This document shows positions 50,413 to 59,105 of a DNA stretch of 64,000 bases, piece by piece. Below the pieces are notes generated by a model. That model saw only the letters and a program-made list of their open reading frames with translations, searched no databases and was not told where the DNA came from. A program made the position numbers and the translations under genes. How positions within the stretch are numbered: the stretch's first letter is position 1; each line of letters begins with the position of its first letter. Source of the DNA: UBA11524 sp963642705. Lineage in GTDB: Bacteria; Bacillota; Clostridia; Christensenellales; Aristaeellaceae. Where the stretch lies: NCBI GenBank assembly GCA_963642705.1, contig CAVIHU010000009.1:14495-78494 (forward strand), written 5' to 3'.

Positions 50413-51198
50413 ATGGCATTGCTGGAGGTCGGTGGAATCCGCAAATCCTTTGAATCGACATCTGTCCTGCGCGACATCAGCTTTACCATGGAAAAGGGCG
50501 ACGTGATGTCGATTATCGGCTCATCCGGCAGCGGAAAAACGACGCTGCTGCGTTGCCTGAATTTCCTCGAAACGCCCGATGCCGGCACGATTAAGCTTGA
50601 CGGACAGCTCCTGCTCGATGCAGGCAGTCCGCAGAAGATGAAGAATGAAGAGCTTCGGCAGCGTCGACTGCATTTCGGGCTTGTGTTCCAGTCGTTCAAC
50701 CTGTTTCCGCAGTATACGGCGCTGGAAAACGTCTGTCTCGCGCGGGAGCTGCTGCTGAGAGAAAAGACGAAGGAGCGCTCGAAGCGCCGCGAAATCCGCG
50801 AAGGTGTCATCGCACAGGCAAAGGAGCTGCTTGCACAGATGGGCCTGCAGGACCGCATGGGCAATTATCCGCATCAGCTTTCAGGGGGTCAGTGTCAGCG
50901 TGTGGCGATTGCGCGTGCATTGGCGCTTGAGCCGGATATCCTATGCTTCGATGAGCCGACATCCGCGCTTGATCCTGAGCTGACCGGCGAGGTGCTGAAG
51001 GTCATCCGGAATCTGGCGGATCGCAACACGACGATGATTATCGTGACGCATGAGATGGCGTTCGCACGTGACGTTGCAAGCAAGGTGATTTTTATGGATG
51101 ACGGCACAATCCTTGAGCAGGGTACGCCGGAGGATGTGTTCCTGCACCCGATGCAGGAGCGCACGAAGCACTTCCTGTCGAACTACAGCGGATTGTAA
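50413..51198 (+). CDS. Polar amino-acid ABC transporter ATPase (GlnQ type)
   Basis: The 261-aa product has Walker A IGSSGSGKTTLLR (about residue 39), Q loop LVFQSFNLFPQYTALENV, signature LSGGQCQRVAIARAL, Walker B ILCFDEPTSALDPE and the switch His in IVTHEMAFARDV. The insertion at about residues 110-128 (KTKERSKRREIR) is a little longer than usual. It powers the permease encoded upstream. AGAAAGGAG precedes the start. Confidence 0.95.
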   Translation: MALLEVGGIRKSFESTSVLRDISFTMEKGDVMSIIGSSGSGKTTLLRCLNFLETPDAGTIKLDGQLLLDAGSPQKMKNEELRQRRLHFGLVFQSFNLFPQYTALENVCLARELLLREKTKERSKRREIREGVIAQAKELLAQMGLQDRMGNYPHQLSGGQCQRVAIARALALEPDILCFDEPTSALDPELTGEVLKVIRNLADRNTTMIIVTHEMAFARDVASKVIFMDDGTILEQGTPEDVFLHPMQERTKHFLSNYSGL

Positions 51199-51230
51199 AA
51201 ATGCAGCATGAAAGCGCATTCCTGCATTTT
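51198..51230 (+). terminator. Terminator of the polar amino-acid transport operon
   Basis: AAAATGCAG (51198-51206) pairs with CTGCATTTT (51222-51230) around a 15-nt loop. The A/T ends give a U run in the transcript. Confidence 0.65.
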
Positions 51231-51380
51231 CAAACTCGTTCAGCAGTAAAAAATGCAGGAAGAGCATGCAGAAATCGAAAACATCAGCAGTTCAATACGG
51301 ATGCAAAAATGCGGATGCTGCGAATTTGATGTAAAATGGCGATCGAATTGTATTGCTTTTGCATTTTTACGTTTCTGTAC

Positions 51381-51409
51381 TTGCAATTTTCAAGAACGTG
51401 CGCTATAAT
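51381..51409 (+). promoter_or_regulatory. Promoter of the branched-chain amino-acid transport operon
   Basis: TTGCAA (51381-51386), 17-nt spacer, TATAAT (51404-51409), 32 nt before the livJ-type gene. Confidence 0.75.
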
Positions 51410-51441
51410 TGCCTCATTCCACGAAAGGGAGGATACCTACC

Positions 51442-52620
51442 ATGAAGAAGTTTTCTGCTTTCTTTCTTGCAATGGTCCTGATGCTTACCTGCTGCGCGGC
51501 TGCGCTGGCGGACGAAACCATCAAGATCGGTGTCTTTGAGCCGTCCTCCGGCGATAATGGTGCCGGCGGCAAGCAGGAGGTTCTTGGTATCGAATATGCC
51601 AACAGCCTGACCCCTACAGTTGAAATCAACGGAACGACCTACAACATTGAGCTGGTCGTTGTCGATAACCAGTCCGCGACCGACAAGGCGGTTACCGCTG
51701 CGCAGTCGCTCGTTTCCAGCGGCGTGTCCATCGTGCTGGGCTCCTACGGCTCCGGCGTTTCGATGGCTGGCGGCGACATCTTCGCAGGGGCTGGCGTGCC
51801 GGCAATCGGCATCAGCTGCACGAACCCGAACGTCACCCTGCTGTGCGACTACTACTGGCGCATTTGCTTCCTCGAACCCTTCCAGGGCAGCGTCATGGCG
51901 AACTTCGCTTATACCAAGGGCTGCAAGAAGGCGTATGTGCTCACCATGCTCGGCGAGGACTACGGCAACGGTCTGGGACACTACTTCACGCAGGCCTTTG
52001 AAGCGCTGGGCGGAGAAGTTGTGTCCGAAACCTTCCCGGAGGGCACGAGCAACTTTGCTGCGTACCTGACCAACGCTGTCAATGCCGGCAGCGACGTCAT
52101 CTTTGCGCCGTCTGCCACCACCTATGCTTCCCTGATCATTGACCAGGCCGCTTCTCAGGGCGTCACTTTCCCGATCATGGCTGGCGATACGTGGGAGTCC
52201 TCTGTTATCCTCGATGCAGCGAAGGGCAAGAACGTCGAAGTGTACGTTTCCACCTTCTTCGCCGAGGATGAGAGCAATCCTGCTGCTGTTGAATTCGTGA
52301 CCGGCTTCAAGGCATGGCTGAATTCCAACAGCGACAAGCTGACCAACAATGGCGGCAACGACATCGTCGCGGCTGTGTCTGTGCTGGGCTTTGATGCTTA
52401 CAATGTGGCGATCGAGGCGATTAAGGCTGCCGGCTCTTCGGATCCTGCTGCCATTGCTGCAGCGCTGCCGTCTGTGACCTACACCGGTGTCACCGGCGCT
52501 ATCTCCTTCGACGAGAATGGCGATGCCAACAAGGATATGGCTTACATCAAGAAGGCCAACACCGAGACGGGCGAATTTGACTTCGAAAAGACCCAGTCTG
52601 CTGCAGGTCTGTCTGAGTAA
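51442..52620 (+). CDS. livJ: Branched-chain amino-acid binding protein (LivJ type)
   Basis: The 392-aa exported protein has a signal peptide (cleavage near AALADE, no lipobox) and the type I periplasmic-binding fold of LivJ: IKIGVFEPSSGDNGAGG, QSLVSSGVSIVLGSYGSG, and GDTWESSVILDAAKGK. It binds Leu/Ile/Val or related amino acids; specificity is not determinable here. The ATG at 51442 follows AAAGGGAGG. The 305-nt gap before the permease gene carries copy B of the structured element. Confidence 0.92.
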   Translation: MKKFSAFFLAMVLMLTCCAAALADETIKIGVFEPSSGDNGAGGKQEVLGIEYANSLTPTVEINGTTYNIELVVVDNQSATDKAVTAAQSLVSSGVSIVLGSYGSGVSMAGGDIFAGAGVPAIGISCTNPNVTLLCDYYWRICFLEPFQGSVMANFAYTKGCKKAYVLTMLGEDYGNGLGHYFTQAFEALGGEVVSETFPEGTSNFAAYLTNAVNAGSDVIFAPSATTYASLIIDQAASQGVTFPIMAGDTWESSVILDAAKGKNVEVYVSTFFAEDESNPAAVEFVTGFKAWLNSNSDKLTNNGGNDIVAAVSVLGFDAYNVAIEAIKAAGSSDPAAIAAALPSVTYTGVTGAISFDENGDANKDMAYIKKANTETGEFDFEKTQSAAGLSE

Positions 52621-52772
52621 ATTGCTCAGCGGTCATTTCCAGCGATGTTTAGGTAGCGTTGGATGGCTCGATAGCCCTTCAAGTTGAAATCGAAAATCGG
52701 CGACATGTGCGATGATTTTCGTGCACTTTCGACAGAAATCGCTTCATTACACGAACGGTCGGGAGAATGGTT

Positions 52773-52834
52773 TGCCGTTTGACCAGTGAGTGAGTGCGAT
52801 ACTCGACCGAGTGGCCTTGCCGCCTGATCGATGC
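52773..52834 (+). ncRNA. Candidate structured RNA element, copy B
   Basis: Aligns without gaps to 49579-49640 (71 percent identity by my count). GAGT pairs with ACTC around GCGAT, then GTGGC with GCCGC around CTT, then the conserved TCGATGC tail. As in copy A it lies after a binding-protein gene, before a permease gene, and directly before a terminator-like hairpin. In this copy the terminator has a T run, so a regulated-termination role is easier to imagine. Confidence 0.55.
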
Positions 52835-52839
52835 TCCGA

Positions 52840-52875
52840 GCGAACCCGTGCCCGGCAAAGCGCGGGTTCGCTTTT
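52840..52875 (+). terminator. Terminator-like hairpin after element B
   Basis: GCGAACCCG (52840-52848) pairs with CGGGTTCGC (52863-52871), then TTTT. It lies 51 nt before the livH start inside the operon, so full termination would silence the transport genes; partial or regulated readthrough is likely. The upstream gap 52621-52772 shows a CGAAAATC/GATTTTCG hairpin (about 52691-52722) and no gene. Confidence 0.65.
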
Positions 52876-52925
52876 GCGTACAGACTGCCTTTTGCCAAAA
52901 GGAAGCTCCATTGGAGGAAAAACGA

Positions 52926-53804
52926 ATGTTTGATAAGCTGCTACCTTATCTGCTGTCGGGTATCTCTGACGGCGGACAATATGCGCTGATTGCCGTCGGA
53001 TACACCATGGTGTATGGCATCCTGCGGCTGATCAACTTTGCGCACGGCGATATTTTCACCGCAGCCGGTTTCTTTATGGTGTATCTGGTCGCGGCGCTTC
53101 CGCTGACTGTTTCCGTGCCGCTGGTTATCCTGCTGACGGTGGTGCTGGGCTTCACGGTCGAGCGCGTCGCCTACAAGCCGCTGCGTACCGCGCCGCGCAT
53201 GTCTATCATGATTTCCGCCATTGGTACGTCGTACCTGCTTCAAAACCTGATGTGGTATGTGACTGGCGGTCTGGCAAAGCAGTATCCCGTGCTGCCGTGG
53301 ATTTCCGAAAGCGTGACGATTGGCTCGGCAACAACGAAGATCGTGACGCTTGTGACGCCTGTGCTGACGGTGATTCTGGTCGTGGCGCTTGTGCAGCTGA
53401 TCAATCATACGAAGATCGGCATGGCGATGCGCGCGGTGTCCCGCGACTTTGAGACGGCACAGCTCATGGGCATCAAGATCAACAGCGTCATTTCGATGAC
53501 GTTCATCATCGGCTCTGCGCTGGCGGCAATCGGCTCGATGCTTTTCTTTACCAACTACACCACTGTTACGCCGACAGTCGGCGCAATGCCCGGTCTGAAG
53601 GCATTCGTTGCGGCCGTGTTCGGCGGCATCGGTTCGATTCCAGGCGCAGTCATCGGCGCATTCATCATCGGCATCTGCGAAAACCTGATCAAGGCGGCAG
53701 GCTATACGGCATTCTCTGACGCGTTCACATTCGCATTGCTGATCATCATTCTGCTCTTCAAGCCCAATGGTCTTTTCGGCGAGAAGATTGCGGAGAAGGT
53801 TTGA
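52926..53804 (+). CDS. livH: Branched-chain amino-acid ABC transporter permease (LivH type)
   Basis: The 292-aa product has eight hydrophobic segments and the LivH signature: GGQYALIAVGYTMVYGILRL near the N-terminus, the F-A-H-G-D motif, and the EAA-like loop SRDFETAQLMGIKINSVI. The end FALLIIILLFKPNGLFGE is typical. The ATG at 52926 follows TTGGAGG; the frame extends to 52794 but has no ribosome site there and would run through the structured element. Confidence 0.94.
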   Translation: MFDKLLPYLLSGISDGGQYALIAVGYTMVYGILRLINFAHGDIFTAAGFFMVYLVAALPLTVSVPLVILLTVVLGFTVERVAYKPLRTAPRMSIMISAIGTSYLLQNLMWYVTGGLAKQYPVLPWISESVTIGSATTKIVTLVTPVLTVILVVALVQLINHTKIGMAMRAVSRDFETAQLMGIKINSVISMTFIIGSALAAIGSMLFFTNYTTVTPTVGAMPGLKAFVAAVFGGIGSIPGAVIGAFIIGICENLIKAAGYTAFSDAFTFALLIIILLFKPNGLFGEKIAEKV

Positions 53805-53814
53805 GGTGAGCGGA

Positions 53815-54897
53815 ATGAAGAAAAAATCAGTAGGGAAAGCGGTTGTCTGCGCACTGGTTGTGGCGCTGATCTACTTCCTCGCATGGTTTGCCGAAAAGAA
53901 GCTTGGTACCAGCTCCATGCTGGTTACTGTGCTTAAGAAGGGCGCAGTCTATGCGCTGATTGCCGTCTCCATGAACCTGCTCAACGGCTTTACGGGGCTG
54001 TTCTCGCTCGGTCAGGCAGGCTTTATGCTCGTCGGCGCGTATACGTATGCCATCTTCACGATTCCGATGGCAAAGCGTCAGGCTGTGTACATGTACTATG
54101 CCGGCGGCTGCGTCACGGTTGAGCTGAACTTTATTGTAGCGCTCGTTCTGGCAGGTGTTGTCGCGGCGATTTTTGCGGCGCTGATCGGCATGCCGGTGCT
54201 GCGCCTCAAGAGCGACTATCTTGCCATCGCGACGCTGGGCTTTGCCGAGATTATCCGCGCGATTGTACAGTGGGATACGCTCGGTCCTGTGACGAACGGT
54301 TCGAACCTTCTCAAGACATACCCGACGTTCAATTCGCTGATGCCCGGCAATTCCGTGCTGGTACCGTTCATGATAGCCGGCATCTGCATCGGGCTGATTA
54401 TCCTGCTCATCAATTCTACCTACGGCCGCGCCTTCAAGGCAATCCGCGATGACGAAATCGCCGCAGAGGCGATGGGCATCAACCTGTTTCACCACAAGCA
54501 GATGGCGTTCGTGATCAGCTCGTTCTTTGCGGGCATCGGCGGCGCACTGCTGGCGATGTATCAGGGCTCGCTGCAGGCGAATGCATTCAAGTCCTCCATG
54601 ACATATGAGATTCTGCTGATTGTCGTGATCGGCGGCATGGGCAGTGTGTCCGGCAGCGTGATGGCATCGTTCTTGTTCATTGCGTGCAGTGAATGGTGGC
54701 TGCGCTTCCTTGATGAAGTGACCTTCATCGGCGACTTCCAGGTGCCGCTGCTCGGCTCCGGCTTCCGCATGGTCGTCTTCTCCGTCGTCATCATGATTGT
54801 CGTGCTGTTCTTCCGCCGCGGTCTGATGGGGGATCGAGAGCTGTGGAACCTGCGCATACCGAAGCGGAAACCGAAGAAGGAGGCGAAGGAAGCATGA
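53815..54897 (+). CDS. livM: Branched-chain amino-acid ABC transporter permease (LivM type)
   Basis: The 360-aa product has about nine hydrophobic segments, the LivM motifs NLLNGFTGLFSLGQAGFMLVG and the coupling loop FKAIRDDEIAAEAMGINLF, and a basic C-terminus after FFRRGLMG. The ATG at 53815 follows GAGGTGAGCGGA. It overlaps livG by 4 nt. Confidence 0.94.
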   Translation: MKKKSVGKAVVCALVVALIYFLAWFAEKKLGTSSMLVTVLKKGAVYALIAVSMNLLNGFTGLFSLGQAGFMLVGAYTYAIFTIPMAKRQAVYMYYAGGCVTVELNFIVALVLAGVVAAIFAALIGMPVLRLKSDYLAIATLGFAEIIRAIVQWDTLGPVTNGSNLLKTYPTFNSLMPGNSVLVPFMIAGICIGLIILLINSTYGRAFKAIRDDEIAAEAMGINLFHHKQMAFVISSFFAGIGGALLAMYQGSLQANAFKSSMTYEILLIVVIGGMGSVSGSVMASFLFIACSEWWLRFLDEVTFIGDFQVPLLGSGFRMVVFSVVIMIVVLFFRRGLMGDRELWNLRIPKRKPKKEAKEA

Positions 54898-55733
54898 GCA
54901 ACGTCCTGCGCGTTGAAAACGTCACGATGCAGTTTGGCGGCGTCGTTGCCATCAACAACCTGTCCATGGAAGCGAACGAGGGCGAGATTGTCGCACTGAT
55001 CGGACCGAACGGTGCCGGCAAGACGACAGCCTTCAACTGCATTACCGGCGTCTACGAGCCCACAAACGGTGCCGTGTACTTTCAGGATCGCCCCATCGCG
55101 GTGAATCATCCGTCCGGCAGAATGAAGCATGAATACGCCGGCCAGAATGCGGACAAGTATACCGGTCAGTACGTCCACCTGACGCCTGACAAGATCACGA
55201 AACTCGGCATTGCCCGCACGTTCCAGAATATCCGCCTGTTCAAGTCACAGACGGCGTTTGAGAATGTGCTGATTGCCACGCACCTTCGTCGGACGAGCAA
55301 TGTGTTCACGGCGACGCTCCACCTGAACTTTCGCGAGGAGGCGGCGATGCGGCGCAAGGCGATGGAGCTGCTGGAGGAGGTCGGGCTTGCTGACCTCGCC
55401 AATGAGAAGGCAACCTCGCTGCCATACGGCAAACAGCGCCGTCTGGAAATTGCACGCGCGCTGGCGACTGACCCGAAGCTGCTGCTGCTCGATGAGCCGG
55501 CGGCTGGCATGAATCCGCAGGAAACCGAGGAGCTTGGTCAGTTTATTTGTGAAATCAAGAATCGCTTCAACCTGACTGTCTTCATGATTGAACACCACAT
55601 GAACCTCGTCATGGACATTTCCGACCGCATTTACGTCATCGATTTCGGCAAGCTGATCGCAGAAGGCACGCCTGCCGAGGTGCGCGATAATCCAGCGGTC
55701 ATTGCCGCATATTTGGGGGTGGATGAGGAATGA
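54894..55733 (+). CDS. livG: Branched-chain amino-acid ABC transporter ATPase (LivG type)
   Basis: The 279-aa product has Walker A IGPNGAGKTTAFNCITG, the LivG-type insert (residues 75-105, including YAGQNADKYTGQY), IARTFQNIRLF, a signature-equivalent LPYGKQRRLEIARALA, Walker B LLLDEPAAGMNPQE and MIEHHMNLVM. Overlaps of ATGA with both neighbours show tight coupling. Confidence 0.95.
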   Translation: MSNVLRVENVTMQFGGVVAINNLSMEANEGEIVALIGPNGAGKTTAFNCITGVYEPTNGAVYFQDRPIAVNHPSGRMKHEYAGQNADKYTGQYVHLTPDKITKLGIARTFQNIRLFKSQTAFENVLIATHLRRTSNVFTATLHLNFREEAAMRRKAMELLEEVGLADLANEKATSLPYGKQRRLEIARALATDPKLLLLDEPAAGMNPQETEELGQFICEIKNRFNLTVFMIEHHMNLVMDISDRIYVIDFGKLIAEGTPAEVRDNPAVIAAYLGVDEE

Positions 55734-56443
55734 GCTTGCTGAAGGTCACGGATCTCCATGTCAATTACGGCGGCATCGATGCACTCCGCGGCATTTCCTT
55801 CGATGTGGAGGAAGGCGAGATTGTCACGCTGATCGGCGCGAACGGCGCTGGAAAATCGACGACGCTGCGTACCATCTGCGGCCTTGTTCGCTCGAATGCG
55901 GGGCGCATTGTCTATGACGGGCGCGATATCACCAGCATGAACACCCAGCGTATCGTTTCCGAGGGCATTGCGCTTGTTCCGGAAGGCCGGCGCGTGTTCG
56001 ACAACCTGACGGTCAAGGAAAACTTGATGATCGGCGCCTATCTGCGTAAGGACAAGAACAGCATCGAGGAGGACATTGAGCATGTCTATACGCTGTTCCC
56101 GCGCCTGCAGGAGCGGAGCTGGCAGAAGGCAGGCACGCTTTCCGGCGGCGAGCAGCAGATGCTGGCTGTCGGCCGTGCGATGATGACGCGTCCGCGCATC
56201 CTGATGATGGACGAGCCGTCGCTGGGTCTTGCACCGCTGATCGTCAAGGATATTTTCTCTATCATCAAGCAGCTGAATGAGACCGGCATCACCATCCTGC
56301 TGATTGAGCAGAACGCAAATACCGCCTTGCGCTGCGCCCATCATGCGTACGTGCTTGAAACCGGGCGCATCACCATGTCCGGCACAGGCGCGGAGCTTCT
56401 CGCCGATAAGCGTGTGCAGGATGCGTATCTCGGCGCAAAGTGA
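55730..56443 (+). CDS. livF: Branched-chain amino-acid ABC transporter ATPase (LivF type)
   Basis: The 237-aa product has Walker A IGANGAGKSTTLRTICG, LVPEGRRVFDNLTVKENL, signature LSGGEQQMLAVGRAM, Walker B LMMDEPSLGLAP and LIEQNANTALRCA. It completes the transporter. A terminator follows 18 nt after the stop. Confidence 0.95.
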   Translation: MSLLKVTDLHVNYGGIDALRGISFDVEEGEIVTLIGANGAGKSTTLRTICGLVRSNAGRIVYDGRDITSMNTQRIVSEGIALVPEGRRVFDNLTVKENLMIGAYLRKDKNSIEEDIEHVYTLFPRLQERSWQKAGTLSGGEQQMLAVGRAMMTRPRILMMDEPSLGLAPLIVKDIFSIIKQLNETGITILLIEQNANTALRCAHHAYVLETGRITMSGTGAELLADKRVQDAYLGAK

Positions 56444-56461
56444 TCCTTTCAAATGCATCGA

Positions 56462-56500
56462 AAAAGCGTAAGCACAGTGCTTGCGCTTTTCTTTTATTTT
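56462..56500 (+). terminator. Terminator of the branched-chain operon
   Basis: AAAAGCG-T-AAGC pairs with GCTT-G-CGCTTTT around ACAGT, followed by CTTTTATTTT. Confidence 0.8.
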
Positions 56501-56524
56501 GGCAGAAGAAAATTGAAATTCCTA

Positions 56525-56553
56525 TTGACAAAGCAGCGCAACAGGCGTATGAT
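56525..56553 (+). promoter_or_regulatory. Promoter of the Zn/Cd-type P1B ATPase gene
   Basis: TTGACA (56525-56530), 17-nt spacer, TATGAT (56548-56553). The -35 is perfect; transcription would start at about 56560, inside the operator-like repeat. Confidence 0.8.
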
Positions 56554-56557
56554 GTCA

Positions 56558-56585
56558 TATGAACAAATGCTCATACGTTTGTTCG
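56558..56585. promoter_or_regulatory. ArsR/SmtB-like operator
   Basis: TATGAACAAATGCTCATA (56558-56575) is an interrupted palindrome (TATGA...TCATA) close to the TGAACA-n-TCA type sites of SmtB/CzrA/CadC repressors; GAACAAA is also repeated in inverted form as TTTGTTC just after. It covers the predicted transcription start. No ArsR-family gene is in the window, so the regulator must be encoded elsewhere. Confidence 0.65.
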
Positions 56586-56643
56586 ATCGAAACCACCTCG
56601 GTTGATGAATACCGCATCGGCTGAAAGAAAGGTCTGGATCTAT

Positions 56644-58917
56644 ATGAAGAAAACATGGAAGCTTGAGATCGATTGCCCGAACTGCGCGGCGAAGGTTGAA
56701 CGCGTATTGCAGAAGCTCCCGGGCGTTGACAAGGTTGCAGTGAATTATGTTCAGAAGCGACTGACACTTGAGGCGGCGGACGAGTGCTTCGAGGAGGTTC
56801 GTCAGGCGGTTTATGCCAAGGTAAAGGAAATCGAGCCGGACGCTGAAATCTACTTCGGCGATGAGGCTAAGAAGGCGAGCGGCGAGCATCACCATCATCA
56901 CGATGATGACGACGATGATGGGCATGAGCAATGCTGCCATCACCATCATCACGACGACGACGATGACGGGCATGAGCAATGCTGCCATCACCATCATCAC
57001 GACGACGATGATGATGACGAGCATGATGAGCATGAGCATCATCATGAGCACAACCATGAACATGGACACGGAGAGGACGAGGGGAAAAAGCTTCTGCTGC
57101 GTGCTGCCGCGGCTGTCGTGTTGCTGGTCATCGGGCTGGTTCTGAAGGCGAATTTACCGGATACGCCGTGGGCTGCAATTGCGGTATTCATCGTGGGCTA
57201 CCTGATTGTCGGCTATGATGTGGTGTGGCGGGCAATTTGCAACATTCGCCGCGGCGAGGTGTTTGATGAGAACTTCCTGATGATGATTGCATCCATCGGT
57301 GCGATGTGCGTGGGCGAATTTGCCGAGGGTATTGCGGTTATGGCGCTGTATCAGGTCGGCGAATACTTCCAGGACAAGGCGGTCGATAAGAGCCGCGAAT
57401 CCATCACGCAGCTGATGGACATCCGTCCGGACTACGCGAATCTCGTTGAAGGCAGCGATACGCGGCGCGTCAGCCCGGAAGATGTGCATGTGGGGGATGT
57501 GATTCTCGTCAAGCCCGGCGAAAAGATTCCGTTGGACGGCGTTGTGACGGAAGGTACATCGAGCCTGAACACAACGGCACTGACTGGTGAATCGCTGCCG
57601 CGCGATGTTATGCCCGGCGATGATGTGCTCAGCGGCTGCGTCAACATGTCCGGCGTGCTGAAGCTGCGCGTGACGGCGGAATTCAGCGAATCAACCGTTG
57701 CGAAAATTCTGGCACTGGTCGAGTCCTCCGGCGATGCAAAGGCGCAGACGGAGCGCTTCATCACGAAGTTCAGCCGCATCTATACGCCCGCAGTATGCTT
57801 CTTCGCGCTGGCGCTGGCGGTGATTCCGAGTCTGTTTGACGGGCGCTGGACGAACTGGATTTATACCGCGCTGACGTTCCTCGTCATCTCCTGCCCGTGC
57901 GCGCTGGTCATTTCCGTACCGCTGACGTTCTTCTCCGGCATCGGCGGTGCCTCGAAGAAGGGTATTTTGATGAAGGGCGCAACACATATGGAGAGCATGG
58001 CGAAGATCGATACGGTTGTGTTCGATAAGACCGGCACGCTCACGAAGGGAACGTTCAGCGTAACTGGCATTTATCCGGCGAAGGGCGTGACGGAAGCGCA
58101 GCTGCTCGATTATGCGGCGCATGCGGAGGCATTCAGCGACCATCCGATTGCAAAGTCAATCAAGGAAGCGCTGGGGCATCCGGTGGATGTCAGCCGCGTC
58201 AGCGATGCATCGGAATCGGCCGGTCACGGCGTGCATGCGAAGGTCGATGACAAGGACGTCTATGCGGGCAACGCGCGTCAGATGGCGGCGATTCATGTGA
58301 ATGCGCCTTCGATCAAGGAAGTCGGCACGGTTGTGCACGTGGCGTGCGGCGGAGAGTATATGGGTGCGCTGGTTATCAGCGATGTGGTGAAGGAAACGAG
58401 CGCCGCCGCAATGCAGAGCCTCAAGGATGCCGGTGTAAAGCGCCTTGTGATGCTCACGGGCGATCGCGAGGAGACGGCGGCGGACATTGCCGCCAGGGTC
58501 GGCGTGACGGAATACCGCGCAGGGCTGCTGCCGGAAGGCAAGGTGACGGCGTTGGAGAGCCTGCTGGGCGAGGGTCATACCGTGGCGTTCGTAGGCGACG
58601 GCATCAACGACGCGCCTGTGCTGCGCCGCGCGGATTTGGGCATCGCAATGGGTGGTGTCGGCGCGGATGCGGCGATTGAGGCGGCGGATATCGTGCTGAT
58701 GGATGATGATCCGGCGAAGATTGCGCTTGGCGTTCGCCATGCACGCAGAACCATGACGATTGTGCACGAGAACATCGTGTTTGCGCTCGCGGTGAAGCTG
58801 CTGGTGATGATCCTCGGCGTGTGCGGCTTCGCGAACATGTGGCTGGCGGTCTTTGCGGATGTCGGCGTGGCGATGCTGGCTATCCTCAACGCGATGCGTG
58901 CACTGCAGGTGAAATAA
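56644..58917 (+). CDS. Heavy-metal-exporting P1B ATPase (ZntA/CadA type)
   Basis: The 757-aa product exports divalent metal ions. An N-terminal HMA domain carries the metal-binding IDCPNCAAK (Cys-x2-Cys, about residue 10). A His/Asp/Cys repeat tract follows (about residues 82-140). The membrane and ATPase parts show TGES (ALTGESLPR), the C-P-C transport site in VISCPCALVISVP, phospho-Asp DKTGTLTKG, SDHPIAK and GDGINDAPV. CPC with a His-rich N-terminus indicates Zn, Cd or Pb rather than Cu. I chose the ATG at 56644 (MKKTWKLE), as the HMA start; the frame extends to 56602. Operator and promoter precede it. Confidence 0.93.
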   Translation: MKKTWKLEIDCPNCAAKVERVLQKLPGVDKVAVNYVQKRLTLEAADECFEEVRQAVYAKVKEIEPDAEIYFGDEAKKASGEHHHHHDDDDDDGHEQCCHHHHHDDDDDGHEQCCHHHHHDDDDDDEHDEHEHHHEHNHEHGHGEDEGKKLLLRAAAAVVLLVIGLVLKANLPDTPWAAIAVFIVGYLIVGYDVVWRAICNIRRGEVFDENFLMMIASIGAMCVGEFAEGIAVMALYQVGEYFQDKAVDKSRESITQLMDIRPDYANLVEGSDTRRVSPEDVHVGDVILVKPGEKIPLDGVVTEGTSSLNTTALTGESLPRDVMPGDDVLSGCVNMSGVLKLRVTAEFSESTVAKILALVESSGDAKAQTERFITKFSRIYTPAVCFFALALAVIPSLFDGRWTNWIYTALTFLVISCPCALVISVPLTFFSGIGGASKKGILMKGATHMESMAKIDTVVFDKTGTLTKGTFSVTGIYPAKGVTEAQLLDYAAHAEAFSDHPIAKSIKEALGHPVDVSRVSDASESAGHGVHAKVDDKDVYAGNARQMAAIHVNAPSIKEVGTVVHVACGGEYMGALVISDVVKETSAAAMQSLKDAGVKRLVMLTGDREETAADIAARVGVTEYRAGLLPEGKVTALESLLGEGHTVAFVGDGINDAPVLRRADLGIAMGGVGADAAIEAADIVLMDDDPAKIALGVRHARRTMTIVHENIVFALAVKLLVMILGVCGFANMWLAVFADVGVAMLAILNAMRALQVK
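56887..57075 (+). repeat. In-frame tandem repeat encoding His5-Asp5/6-G-H-E-Q-C-C
   Basis: Two near-identical units of 51 and 48 nt encode HHHHHDDDDDDGHEQCC and HHHHHDDDDDGHEQCC, followed by a third partial unit and an EH/HE-rich end. The repeat DNA is almost identical between units and is prone to length change. The adjacent Cys pair in each unit is unusual for a His tract. Confidence 0.85.
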
Positions 58918-58977
58918 GCTGAGCAGGGGGTTCGGTCGATTTGCAGGTTAGAAGGCAGAGTTTTTTTCAAAAAAGTC

Positions 58978-59006
58978 TTGATTTTTTATCGAAAGCATGG
59001 TAAAAT
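58978..59006 (+). promoter_or_regulatory. rpsT promoter
   Basis: TTGATT (58978-58983), 17-nt spacer, TAAAAT (59001-59006). The leader of about 95 nt contains GCAC/GTGC and GCGGT/ACCGC hairpins, which could support autoregulation. Confidence 0.75.
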
Positions 59007-59105
59007 TATCAATGCTGGTTTTCGCACGGTTTGTGCCGTACTCGAACCCCAACTTTGTGCGGTGGAAACCGCCGATGAACAGATTGAACCGGGAGGTGAA
59101 CGAAG

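Noticed and set aside
58990..59105. A third copy of the transport-operon RNA element in the rpsT leader
   Set aside because: It shares only TACTCGA and a GCGGT/ACCGC hairpin; the order and spacing of conserved blocks do not match.
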